NCBI GenBank assembly: GCA_031216915.1
Contig: CM062292.1
Location: 3,654,457-3,718,456 of the forward strand
Length of the DNA: 64,000 bases
Source of the DNA: Pictodentalium vernedei
Lineage: Eukaryota; Mollusca; Scaphopoda; Dentaliida; Dentaliidae
Reading direction: 5' to 3'
Both the position numbers and the translations under genes were made by a program. Below the pieces are notes generated by a model. That model worked only from the letters and a program-made list of their open reading frames with translations. It did no database searches and was not told the DNA's origin. This document shows positions 11,732 through 22,559 of this stretch, piece by piece. Each line of letters begins with the position of its first letter. Position 1 is the first letter of the stretch.

Positions 11732-11971
11732 ATTATCCATTTACTTAATACGAGAAGCTGGCGACACTTGCAAACACAATTCTTGCTAATAATTATATTT
11801 TTTTTTAATTTGGCGTCAAAAACATAGCTTATGACTCCTTGATGAGCTCATTCCAATGATGGGTCATAATCTATGTTTTGGGAACAAAAATTGAAAAAGT
11901 AATGAAAATTGAGTGGTGAATGTTGCGAAAAGCGCTGGTCGGTTTTTCCGTTACGTTAGGTAAGAGATTAA
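11732..11971. mobile_element. Foldback MITE family C, subfamily a (C2)
   Basis: Diverged copy. The left arm CCATTTACTTAATACGAG matches the family start, the core reads GAGCTCATTCCAATGATGGG, and the right end GTTACGTTAGGTAAGAGATT matches the family end. Confidence 0.7.
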
Positions 11972-12147
11972 CCAAAGATTTCTCCCATTTCCCTGTGTAA
12001 GTTGGTTACTGTCTGTATGTTGCCCATATTTACTGTAAACTCTGTTGTCTACTGCATCTATCTAAAGGTGGGGTGTCGAATTTGATAACTGTATATAACA
12101 ATACAAATTAATCCAAAGAGCATGTAAAAACACAAAATTAGAATGAC

Positions 12148-12364
12148 CATAACCCTTTACCCAACGAATCGGCCGCATCCGCCCGTGTAATATGCAAATT
12201 CAGCAGTTGAAAAAATATTATTTTTCAAACAATTTCAACAAAACCGTCGAGCTCGTTCCAACGAGGGATCACATGATATGGTTTTGTTGAAATGTTTTGA
12301 AAAATTTAATAAAAATGATATTTAAAATTAAATTTTGATATCGTCTGCATTGGGTAAAGGGTTA
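12148..12364. mobile_element. Foldback MITE family C, subfamily b (C4)
   Basis: Starts ATAACCCTTTACCCAACG and ends CATTGGGTAAAGGGTTA. Half of the central hairpin is deleted, leaving GTCGAGCTCGTTCCAACGAG. It lies 46 bp upstream of A2. Confidence 0.85.
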
Positions 12365-12409
12365 GTAAATAGATAATATAAAATGAGATATTGGAAAATG
12401 AGAGGTACA

Positions 12410-12670
12410 TACAGTACGTTGAGAGTGGATTATAACTAAATCACCCGCGGAGTGGAGTTGTCACCCGAGCTATAACTTTCAAATTATGGACATATTGACA
12501 AAAAACACAAACAATATTTCAGCCAATGGACCTCCGGGTTTAACCCGGAGGTCCATTGGCTGAAACTTTTCTTGTGCTGGTTATGCTTTGCAAGAAATTT
12601 GCAATTATTGCTTGGGTGGAATCTCCACTCTGCGGGTGATTTAGTGACAATACACTCTTCACGTACTGTA
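12410..12670. mobile_element. Foldback MITE family A (A2)
   Basis: 261 bp, TACAGTACGTTGAGAGTG to ACTCTTCACGTACTGTA, in the reverse orientation to A1. The shared central hairpin CAATGGACCTCCGGGTTT / AACCCGGAGGTCCATTG is intact. Confidence 0.92.
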
Positions 12671-13177
12671 TTTTTCGATATCTATTGCCACGATAGATGT
12701 GAGAGAACATCTCTCCGGAAGTGACGCGAATTTTTATAATTAACTCATGGAGCGAAAAAAAAACCCGAATCACACCACTAGTTAAAATTACTATAATAAA
12801 GATTTTCTGGTTCCTCAAATAAACCACTCATTGAGGGATAAAATAACGAGGCGGCGTCTTGTGCGGGAGTATGCAGAGAGGGGGAGGGGGGGGGGGGGCT
12901 AAAAATGGTAAATTTAAAAATATCTTTCTCCTGGATAAAAAAGTCTCTTCACTTAGGATAACTTTACATCACTATTTCCCAAACAAATAAGAAAAATATC
13001 ATCTTTGTCCGAAAATTTCAGCGAACAAAAATATCGTAAAAAAAACTCAGAAAGCATACCACAGATTCACTGTTTTGGCACCAAATCCTGCATTCACGGA
13101 AACACTGCACGGAATTAACTCAAAACAAGCCAATTGATTTCGTAAAATCGTCTTTGGGTTATTGTAAGGAACAGAAT
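12671..13177. other. Spacer with G-rich tract
   Basis: No gene. A purine tract with long G runs lies at 12875-12898. Confidence 0.5.
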
Positions 13178-13647
13178 AGTACTGAAATGGTTAACCGGGT
13201 AATCGGGTTGAACCCAGTTAGCTACCTAACCGATTGGAAAAACCATCAACCGGTTATCCGAAATATCGATAGCAATCGTCATTCCACGTTTAAAACGTAG
13301 TAAATCTGCCGCGTCTCTTATATGATAGATTACACAACGAAGCCGCGTTGGAAATATTGAGAAAGAATCGACTTTGGCGTTCAAGACTTCGTTAATGATC
13401 GGCAGTTTCCGTGAGTAATGAGTAATCGCTGAAACTATTCCGTAGTGTGTATACAAACGAACGTTGTCGAGTACTCGACAACGTTCGTTTGTATACACAC
13501 TACGGAATAGTTTTAGAATACTGCTTTCCAATTCCTATAGTTTTGATCCCATATTCGGTGAAATAATGGACACGGATAACCGGACATTATCCGGTTATAG
13601 CTCTTGGTTAGTCGGTTTCTAAAATGAGCCAACCGTTTCAGCCCTAG
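13178..13647. mobile_element. hAT-like foldback element with 8-bp target duplication
   Basis: The ends are related inverted repeats: left TACTGAAATGGTTAACCGGG, and right, read on the complement, AGGGCTGAAACGGTTGG. They are flanked by AACAGAAT (13170-13177) and AACAGACT (13648-13655), an 8-bp duplication with one mismatch as expected for hAT insertion. Inner arms carry AACCGGTTATCCG and its complement. Near the middle lies an 82-bp perfect palindrome. No transposase frame is present, so it is non-autonomous. Confidence 0.65.
13432..13513. repeat. 82-bp perfect palindrome
   Basis: Left arm AAACTATTCCGTAGTGTGTA continues to the centre GTCGAGTACTCGAC (13466-13479) and reads back exactly to 13513 with no spacer. 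It lies inside the hAT-like foldback. Confidence 0.95.
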
Positions 13648-13655
13648 AACAGACT

Positions 13656-14420
13656 GATATCTATAAAAGTGGAGGAAAATGGAATCAGATCCGTGCGAGA
13701 ACTCAGGTAGACATCCTCTTAACACACCAAGACTTTAAAAATATTTATTTCCCTAACTTCGTAAGTTGTGTCGAGTATAATAATCGCCATTAGAAATATA
13801 ACAAAAAAAATCTAAAATTAACGGAACAAACAGCAGCATCTATCAGGCAACCTATAATCCCCACGGCTTTCCAAATATACTGTCAGAAAAGGTCACAAAC
13901 TGATGCAAATCCAATCAGCAGTAACGGTCTCGAAGTGAAATCGCAACAAAAATGGGAGTGGTAAACAAAAACCCGTCCAACTGTGGCATGATTGACCACA
14001 AATTAAAATCTGTTTCACTTTAAATTAACAGAATGTTGGGATTAAATACATTTATCTCCAAATTCGACAAAAAAAAAACAGTCTCCGTCATGCCGTTTTT
14101 TGTGAAAGGGAAGCGGAAACTTTAGGCCATTTTATTACCTGTGATGAGACAAAAATGTTTTTGAAGGACTTCACAGTTTTTATGGATAAACGGAGTTTGA
14201 GTACAGTTGGGTAAACGGGAGATCATTTTTGGAGCTGAAGATACTACGGAGTATGGGCGTTATAAATAGCATATTGGCAGTAGCAAAAGCACTGCAGTAT
14301 GAGCCGACCATAAGTTTGTAATATATACACACTGTTGAGAGAATGTTCAGAAAGATCAATTGTTGACGGTTATTTTGTTTCCGTATGTAGATTTATTCGT
14401 ATTACGTTAAAAGGAACATA
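13656..14420. other. Gene-free stretch
   Basis: Nothing recognised; AT-rich non-coding sequence. Confidence 0.45.
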
Positions 14421-14738
14421 TACAGTTAAAAATAGAAGTCCTGTCACGAACTGTGCGCTTATCTAGGCTTAATTGTGCGTTGGGATTGCGCGCAATTGCC
14501 ATATCGAATGGCATCCAAAACACGGCAGGTTCTCCTGGTTACTCATAGCAAACACATGAAATGTTTCTGCCAATGGACCTCCGGGTTACCCGGAGGTCCA
14601 TTGGCTGAAACATTGCTTGTGCACAGGCCATATGCAAATAATTTGATAGCTTTACTGTGGCCATAGCGCGTACATTAACGCGCAGGTCAACGTGCTATTT
14701 GTGCGCATTTCATGACAGGACTTCTAGTTTTAACTGTA
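14421..14738. mobile_element. Foldback MITE family B (B1), TA type
   Basis: 318 bp, TACAGTTAAAAATAGAAGTC to GACTTCTAGTTTTAACTGTA in complementary arrangement. It includes landmarks GTGCGCTTATCTAGGCTTAA and GGTTCTCCTGGTTACTCATA. The centre is the hairpin CAATGGACCTCCGGGT / ACCCGGAGGTCCATTG, the same hairpin as family A although the ends are unrelated beyond TACAGT. Non-coding. Confidence 0.92.
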
Positions 14739-14954
14739 GAACATATTACCTGATTTTTACATTTACTGTTCAATAAATCTACTGCCTCAGGGATGCCATG
14801 TGACATGGCCGATCGTATCAATATTAAAAGTAACCATGTTTCAAATATCTTCTCGATTATTGCTTTTTTGTTTGTTTTGATGTCACACTTTAGAGAGTTA
14901 GATGAAATAGACTTCGCGATGCAAACAAACGTTATTTCTGAAAATAGTAATAGA

Positions 14955-15197
14955 GTACAGCCGCAGTGGACTTGTCATTTTCCACGGGTGGACAATATTT
15001 CCACGGATGCAATGATATTATATTCCAAACACTAATTATAGGAATAATCATCAACAATTTAATTAATGAAGCACCGGGTACAACCCGGTGCTTCATTAAT
15101 TAAAATTTTGCTGATTATAATTTGTATTACCTGGTAAATGCATGCGTGGACATCACTTCCCACGAGTGGATTATGCCCAATCCACGGTGACTGTACT
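14955..15197. mobile_element. Foldback MITE family F (F2), TA type
   Basis: Ends GTACAGCCGCAGTGGACTTG and CCACGGTGACTGTAC (imperfect inverted repeats). The central hairpin is TTAATGAAGCACCGGGT / ACCCGGTGCTTCATTAA. Landmarks are TTACCTGGTAAATGCATGCG and ATCACTTCCCACGAGTGG. It directly abuts the G1 foldback. Confidence 0.85.
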
Positions 15198-15320
15198 GTA
15201 TGATACTGTGATTACAGATTACAGAAGCGGACAGAGAATTTCGACCGAATAGCGACTGAGTCGAGATCCGGTTGAAATTCTCTATCCGCTTCCCTCTCCC
15301 ATCATTGTAGAATCGTACCT
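15198..15320. mobile_element. Foldback element family G (G1)
   Basis: Arms GAAGCGGACAGAGAATTTCG / GAAATTCTCTATCCGCTTC (15224-15293) around a spacer containing GCGACTGAGTCGAGATC. It is preceded by TGATACTGTGATTACAG, and G2 has the similar TACAGTACTGTGATCA. Confidence 0.65.
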
Positions 15321-16280
15321 TTGAAAAATAACAACCAAAAATAATAACAGGAATTATGAAACTCATATGATCAGACCCGCGGTTTTGTCTTAACGGAAAA
15401 TTGTTACAAAAGTTGAAAGGTCATAGTGGGAATCAGCCATTGGTTACATAGAAGTTGTTTAGTGAGTTTTTTGAAGGGATTATGAGTCGAAATTCTAGTC
15501 TGACCTTTGCTGGCATAATACGTTACAACAAGTAACGTATCCAATTTTACAGCACTCACGTTCTTATCATATACTCAAATTAATTATATAATTTTTAGAA
15601 AAACGGTCTTATTAATAATAATAGTTACAAAATTTGGTATAGATTGTAAGTCCGAACGATCTCACCCAAGTTTGCGTTAACGCAGTCTCAACAGAATTGT
15701 TCAGCTCTTGGACACTGGTTTCCAGAGATTTCCACCAAAAGCAGTGGGTTTTATCTCTAGTTTTTCTTGGCTGGTCATCGTTAAAGCGTTTCCCAATAAC
15801 TGTTCGAAAAACATAAGACAGATATGTTTTACAAAATAATATTGTTTTTGTATTATTGTGAAGAAATAATGTGTAAAAATAATAATTATGTATATGAAAA
15901 TAATATAAAATATTCTATGCCAGCACATAACTAGGCTAGAGAGCAATTGCGTCTGTTTTCTTCAGAACAGTTTAGAATTTGTTTTTTGTTGTTCTCTATT
16001 CATTCATCGCGTTATTTTAGTCTTGAAATCTTGGTGCACACGTGTAAGATTGTTGCGATCGGATTTCATCAAGGAAAACAAAAAGCTTGTGTGATGAGAG
16101 TACTGCTCGCCTACCAGAATATATTCTGAACTATATCTGCCGATACATTGCTACACACGGAGAAAAAAGTAATTTATCATGGAAGCGTGCGAGGAGAGGA
16201 ATACATAAACATGATGGTGATGGTATATGTATCATGTAGTGCCAATAACATGGCTAGCGTTCATTTTAATTTCAGATTTA
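15321..16280. other. Gene-free stretch
   Basis: No supported gene. The minus-strand frame at 15701-15946 is an AT-rich open stretch with no domain. Confidence 0.45.
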
Positions 16281-16580
16281 AGGGGCGAGTTGGCAAAGCA
16301 TTGGACTTTAAATGGAAAGATCGCTGGTTCGTTCCTGATCTTCACCATATGCGAGTTTTCCTTGGGCAATACACTTAATCCCAATTACCCACACCTCAGA
16401 CACACACTCACCCGTGTGGCACGGGAGCTATGTGAACTGAGGGACACTGCATTTCGATAGAGAGCCTGACAGTTGATCTCTACTGCTTGGTGATTAAATC
16501 TGGATACCCCAGCATCCTCCACCCATAAAACTGTTTGCCACACTATGACCATGGCTGTTGAAAGTGCCATACAGACTCAT
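16281..16580 (+). mobile_element. Diverged tRNA-derived SINE (same family as 20.54 kb)
   Basis: It aligns along its length with the SINE at 20540-20887. Shared points are the A-box region GAGTTGGCAAAGCATTGGAC, B-box GCTGGTTCGTTCC, CCTTGGGCAATACACTTAAT, GAGAGCCTGACAGTTG, TCCTCCACCCATAAAACTG and TGACCATGGCTGTTG. The 3' tail is lost, so this is an older copy. Confidence 0.75.
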
Positions 16581-18036
16581 ACATCTTCGTAAAACACTTA
16601 TCGTTTTGGACGAAAGCGTATGCAACTGCCTTGATTTTTCCCTGTCCTCTGATAAACTTATTGAGCCCGTTTGTTTAACATTACTAATAGGCAGGAGGCT
16701 AACGTGGAAAATTAATATTTTGAAAAACGTAGTGTTACATGCTAGCAACAGGAGGGAGACCAAAATTTATATCTCTAATCAGGAAAAAGTATGTTAACAG
16801 CAGGGGCGGTTTGGGTCTAAAAATGTTACCAGGAAATGCACCGGGGTGGGGGGATGTACAGGTCTCGGAGAAAAAAGAAATTTGAACTGAAAGAACGTTG
16901 AATCCTCTCATCTGAGCGACCAATAGAGTCCACAAAGAGTGCATTTCGATGTCATTTGTGTATCAAGTCCGTCGGTCACTGGGCTACAATGCTAGCAACA
17001 AATGGGCCGGGTCCATCGGCGAACCATATTTCGGACCAATGGAAGAACATTTTGATTCTTCGAACTGAAAGAATACCGTCCTTGCATCTTAGAGATCAAT
17101 GGCAGATTAAATGAATGGCGTATCCAACGATCTCCATGTGGACTGTGAATGGCGGTCCACATAGAGAGCATTTAGATATACCGGTGGTGTTTGCAATCAG
17201 ATCCATTTCGCATTTTGGTCATTTTCACGAAGTTACATGTACCATTTGTTGGGTTGGGGGGCACCGCTCGGAACTTTCCTGGTGGACAGTACGGACAGAC
17301 CACCTCTGGTTGGCATTTACAGTAATATAATTTCATTCAATTTCAGCTGTATTTTCATAACGGTATAAATTGAACAAATATCACAACTTTCTGGGATCTT
17401 GGATGTCCGTTCTCTTTTGCTTGTAATCATTATGAACGTTCTCATGAGACTAGGTTTACTACTTATACTGATATCTTATACACAGTTTATCATACAAATA
17501 CAGGTCTCTCTAGTCCTGATTCGGGCCGTTGGAGGCCCACCGTGACCAACTTGGAGTATGGAACTTGTTTATGAAATGAGACGTTTTGCCACAGCCAATA
17601 CAATAATATTTTATTCCCCCCCCCCCCCCACACCCAACTGCATGTGTAACATACGTGTGTCCCGGGTGCCATAGCAGGGAGAGACAGATGTATCCCACCC
17701 CACCCACGTGACGTTATACATTTATAACGTTATTATGACGCTATGCATATCGTATCAGTTTCTTGCTACCAACTAATTCATATTGACGTCATCGGAATGC
17801 AGTGTGATCAAAGTTCGATGCTCAAAAACTCTTCAACCCTCAAGATGCCACCGTTCCTAATCGATTTCGTGGTATATACCTTTGGCATATACATAACTTG
17901 TGCATGCTCTTTCCGATGGTGTCATCAGTTTCTCAAAACAGCGAATACAAAATGAGTTGATTGAATCAGCACGTGACTCCCGATTACCTCTGGCTAACGT
18001 AATCGCTGCATGGTGGGGTGGGGGGGGGGAAGAAAA
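16581..18036. other. Gene-free stretch with weak internal duplication and C/G tracts
   Basis: Two segments at about 16876-16960 and 17059-17175 both begin GAACTGAAAGAA and share GAGAGCATTT-like ends, suggesting an old duplication. A C tract is at 17616-17629 and a G tract at 18014-18029. No gene is supported. Confidence 0.4.
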
Positions 18037-18191
18037 ATCATCCTCGATGAGTCTGAAGGTGGGAATGGGGAAATCTCACCCTAGGGGCAAAATATTTAGA
18101 CCAGACCCTCGGCAAATCTCGGGTCTGGTTCAAATATCTTGCCCCTCGGGTGAGATTTCCCCATTCCACCTCCAGACTCATCGGGGATCAT
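18037..18191. mobile_element. Foldback element family H (H1)
   Basis: Arms GGGGAAATCTCACCCTAGGG and, on the right, CCCTCGGGTGAGATTTCCCC, with outer GATGAGTCTGAAGGTGG / CCACCTCCAGACTCATC. The loop is centred on CCCTCGGCAAATCTCGGG. A similar layout recurs at 57.79 kb. Confidence 0.75.
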
Positions 18192-18911
18192 AATATTACT
18201 AGTTATCTATGCTGTTTATATTTTAAATCCTGCACAATTATGTATGCATATAAATGCACCTCAGCGAACGTTCGTGTATCTGCATGCGTATGTAGGTGAA
18301 GATATCTATGTGTATACCCCAATGCACTGCAGTATAGGCGAGTTGCAAAACGTGCACAACACGAACATTTGGTAACTAATTTGAAAGCGAGCAAACATGT
18401 GTACCCCCCCGCCCCCACCCCTATCCCTCTCCCAACACACCGACAACCATAGTCGACATATACGTTACGTGCCATCTGTCGCCTTGCTCTCCCTGCCCAT
18501 CACAGAATTAACATTGCGTAACTACCCATTAAATGAATCTACATCCCAGAGTATGCCAGTGACTGCATGTTCCAGTACTGCATCATCAGAGCAAGACATT
18601 TTATCAGTGACGATTTGAGCCATCACAATCAGGACAAACCAAGCATCATCCAGTTCGTCATTTCCACAACGCACCTGTTAGAAAAAGATGCATCTCTTGG
18701 ACCATAGGTTATTGAAGGCGTTGAACAATTTGTTTTTATCCTTATAACTAATCCTAATACAACAAACAATGCATGCCTTACGCAAGTGACTTCATCGCCA
18801 GGCCACGAATAATCGATACAGAATTCAGCAATAACTAGTACTTTATAAGTATATAATATGAGAAATACCGATCACCAGCTGAACCGAAAATCCCAAGAAA
18901 ACGTGCATAGA
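18192..18911. other. Gene-free stretch
   Basis: No recognised gene or repeat apart from short C-rich runs near 18406. Confidence 0.45.
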
Positions 18912-19882
18912 CAGTTAAGGGCCTATATAAGTAATGAAATTTTGTTTATTTTGAAAATTCTCACCTCTGAAATTCCTTCAATTCAAATTAAATATACACA
19001 AAATGTACATCAAAATGAAGGTTGGGATGTATAGAACACGAAACACGCGTGTAATCAGCTCATAGCGTCGACTGCAGGCACCACTGGTTTCTGGAAGTCT
19101 GCTGCCGTATTCGCACCAGAACTGATAATTTCATAATATTTCACGAAAACAACTTGTGGCCAAATGTGCTTTACATATCCAAGAACAAAGCTAGGAGATC
19201 AAAATTCTTCAAAACACGCTACAGAGCTGCATGGGGGAAAATTCCAAAGCCATTGCTTTTGTTTACGAAGGAGTATACTTTCGATTTCCGGTCGACGTCA
19301 TCGGGCGGAAAAAGCATGTAAAAACAATGCCGTCTAAAATCAAATAATGAAAAAGATCGCCTTCATACAGTATACTGTTATTTGATAGAAATTACACAGT
19401 TACCATATTCAATGCAAGGTATCATGGCACCTGTTGAATTTTCTTAGAATTCCGATTTTGTTTTTCAATGGAAATTCGTGGTTTCGAGTGATTTGCGCAT
19501 GCCTGTCGAGCATGGAAACCATCTTCAATAAAAAATGCAGACAGTGTTGTTCTTTTCCAAAATGCAGTTCTACCGCTGCACTCGAAAGCGTTTTGAATGC
19601 CTAGCTTTGTTATTGAATATCTGAAGCACATTCGGCCACGAGTTGTTCTTGCAAAATATTATTTTATTATCAGTTCTGGTGCGAATACGATAGCAGACTT
19701 CCAGGAACTACTGGTTCCTGCTGTCAACTCTATGAATTGACTGCGTACGTGTTTCGTTTTCTATATATCCCAACCTTCATTTTGATGTATACTATGTGTA
19801 TATTTAATCTGAATTTAAGGAATATGAGAGGTGAGAATTTCAAAATAAACAAATTTCCATTACTTATATAGCCCCTTGAGTG
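18912..19882. mobile_element. 971-bp foldback element (J) with arms over 300 bp
   Basis: The left end AAGGGCCTATATAAGTAATG is matched by the complement of CATTACTTATATAGCCCCTT at the right end. Homology continues inward through CTTCATTTTGATGTA, CTGGTGCGAATACG, AAGCACATT-CGGCCA and CCTAGCTTTGTT for more than 300 bp per arm at about 80-85% by eye. The arms are diverged, so it is an old insertion. No coding region is recognised. Superfamily not assigned. Confidence 0.8.
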
Positions 19883-19970
19883 TTAGCCGATATGATTGTC
19901 CTCCGTTTATGACAATGTACCGTTAGTGTTAGCCGATATGTTTGTCCTCCGTTTATGACAATGTACCGTA
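19879..19970. repeat. 46-bp tandem duplication
   Basis: AGTGTTAGCCGATATG-A/T-TTGTCCTCCG and the bases through ATGTACCGT occur twice in tandem (19879-19924 and 19925-19970) with two differences. They overlap the right tip of foldback J. Confidence 0.95.
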
Positions 19971-20198
19971 TTTTCGTCACCAGAAAGATTGACAATAAAT
20001 TTGTCAATTGATTCTACAATGGATTTTTGTTATCAAAAATAAATATGAGAGTGATTAAAAGGATGGCTTTCTGTGATAGTCTGGGCGCCACGAGGGGTGC
20101 CTTGCTAAAAAGACATGTCAACCATGTTATTGCAGTTCCTTTTCTACCGATTCCGAATTTAATTGATACATCATGTAAACTTTTGACATTTTGAGATA

Positions 20199-20410
20199 TT
20201 AACCCCCAGTATACTGATGTCAAAATATCCAGATGTGAAGTAACCATTTTTCCCATAATGCAACTGGAAATTTAACCAATTCAATTTTGTTTGACAGAGC
20301 TCATTGAGCTCTGTCAAACAAGATTGAATTTGTTAAATTTCTAGTTCTATTATGGGAAATATTTGCACCCTGAACTTTCGATATTTCGACATCAGTGTGC
20401 AGGAGGTTAA
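20199..20410. mobile_element. Foldback MITE family E (E1), TTAA type
   Basis: TTAACCCCCAGTATACTGAT to ACATCAGTGTGCAGGAGGTT, flanked by TTAA. Inner arms are CAATTTTGTTTGACAGAGCT / AGCTCTGTCAAACAAGATTG. Non-coding. Confidence 0.88.
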
Positions 20411-20529
20411 AGATGGTGCCCAAGATGTGCCCTCAATTATATTTTTGTCGATATTCTTAAAAGGCCCATATCTTTAAACGACGCTTGTACTTATTTCTAT
20501 ACACTTGATACCTATATGTGGGTCTCATT

Positions 20530-20897
20530 TACATTTGTCGGGAGCACAGTGGCTCAATGCTTACGGCACTGAACTTTAAAGTGTGAGGTTCACGGTTCGA
20601 TACCGGACAGGGGTAACTGCATTGTGTTCTTGGGCAAGGCACTTAATCCCGACTGCCCACGTGGGGGCGCGGTGGCGCTGTGTACAAAGGCGTAATGCAG
20701 GTCGATGGTGCACCTGTCTTCAACCCATGCTAACCCGCTTGTGTAGAGTTAATCCTTTGAGGAGTCTGACAGTTGCTCGCCGTTACTCGGTGATTCTCTC
20801 CGGGTACCCGTCTTTCTCCACCCGTAAAAGTGTCCGACATGAGGTGACCCTGGCTATCAAGAGTCGTTAACCTCCAATAAATAAATATACATTTGTC
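20530..20897 (+). mobile_element. tRNA-derived SINE with exact target-site duplication
   Basis: The SINE body is 20540-20887, between exact 10-bp duplications TACATTTGTC (20530-20539 and 20888-20897). The head is tRNA-like: A-box region CAGTGGCTCAATGC and B-box GGTTCGATACC, about 35 bp apart, as in RNA polymerase III promoters. The body has CTTGGGCAAGGCACTTAATC, and the tail ends GTTAACCTCCAATAAATAAA. The 3' end resembles that of the intact LINE at 24.5 kb (CGTTAAGCACCAATAAATAA), suggesting mobilisation by that LINE type. The 95-codon open frame across it is not a gene. Intact duplications point to a fairly recent insertion. Confidence 0.9.
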
Positions 20898-21770
20898 TCG
20901 AAAACATTAAAAAATCGTAGTCAATTAATTGGCAAAATATTGCATCGGACAAACATTAGAGCTTAGGTACATGCGGATATTTCCCGTGATGAGATCCAGG
21001 CCACCGCTCTGGTAATTAGATACTATGGATATCAATCGACTGATATAACCGACGCCAGATTCAGAGCCATTCAATCAAAATGATTAAGTTACAAACTATG
21101 GCTTTGACATTAGGAGGCCTCCCACCGACCCGAATATAATTTTATTCGAAAAATAGGCGGCCATCTTGAAATTTGCTGTCTGAAAAATATTACCGTCCAA
21201 AATTAGAAGTACGATCATCTTTTACATTCTTTTAAATGCCATAAATTATTTTAAAATGAATAGAATGGAATGCCAGCCCAAAATAGTCACGGATCTGCTC
21301 TGTTTTTACTCTACTGTAATTATCAACAATACGACGTATTGCACGTATTGACGTAAGCACTCTGTCCCTTATTTGTAGATGTGACTTACCAGAACGATAA
21401 TTACAGCAAAATGTGTTTTAGGATGACGATTACTCGATTCATTTCGCCATACAAACCATACATGTCAAGACACAGCGTACGGCAGCATTGTAATTAACAA
21501 CTGACAATGCCACGTTTTTCTGTTTAGAGTTCTTTGCAGATTTAAAAATTGCTGAACGTGCATAACAAGGACACCGTGTATCTGCCTGAACTCGCCTAAT
21601 CCATTACAGCACCATAGTTGAAGTTAGCATGTTGCCGATCATAATATTGATATTTGAATATTTTATGAGATTCGGCTAATTACTCAACATGAGCTATCAG
21701 TCACAATCTACCGTAATATAGATGGGTCGATGCCTAATACGACGAACAAAGTAAAACCTATTAAACATAT
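20898..21770. other. Gene-free stretch
   Basis: No supported gene or repeat. Confidence 0.45.
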
Positions 21771-22023
21771 TTAACACCTTTACCTAGCATGAAAAGCAAA
21801 CAACACTTGCAAAAAAAGTTTTCGAATAACTAATTGTTTTCCATTTTTTGTCTCAAAAACATAGGGTATGACCTCTCATTGGAACGAGCTCGACGAGCTC
21901 GTTCCAATGAGGGGTCATTACCTATGCTCTTGAGACAAAAAATGAAACATTAATGAAAATGAATTGGCGATGTTTGAGAATAGCGCTGGCCGAGTTTGGC
22001 GGTTACGTTGGGTAAAGTGTTAT
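21771..22023. mobile_element. Foldback MITE family C, subfamily a (C5)
   Basis: TTAACACCTTTACCTAGCAT to GGTTACGTTGGGTAAAGTG. The core is CATTGGAACGAGCTCGACGA and its complement, flanked by GTCTCAAAAACATAGGGTAT and its complement. Confidence 0.9.
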
Positions 22024-22103
22024 CACCTTTAACTGAATGCATATACGAGGGTTTTTATATTTCCCAGGGTCTTTTGTAGCCCATTATTTGTCTATTCCCT
22101 ATG

Positions 22104-22104
22104 A

Positions 22105-22151
<47 letters not shown>

Positions 22152-22152
22152 A
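22104..22152. repeat. (AAAT)n microsatellite
   Basis: About 12 perfect AAAT repeats. It could be the residual tail of a retroelement, but no body is recognisable upstream. Confidence 0.95.
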
Positions 22153-22559
22153 TCTCCCACATCAAGTACGGTACATGTAATTAGAAACATTCGGGTTCAG
22201 ACCCAAAACATTCTAGAATTCCTAAAACAAATCCTTTTGAAACATAAGCTTTTTGCTGGTGGGTAAAAACAGTGTTTCAACGAAGTAACACTGGGATTTA
22301 TCATCTTAATTGGCTCTCTCGTATTTCATGTGTTTATAATTTCAAACGTTGCCTGTATTTCATAAAAAGTTTCACCTGGTAAACATTGAGGGATATTGTC
22401 AACGAGGAAAAAACAAATCAACTCATCTTCTTTAAGTGAACCACTTGCCAAGTGCTACAGGTTTGTGATCTAAATAATTTCAAAATGAATAAAATTCTAC
22501 ATACGTAACATATTTCGGATAAAATTGTTTAAATATTAAATTCGACAATTCTCTGAAAA

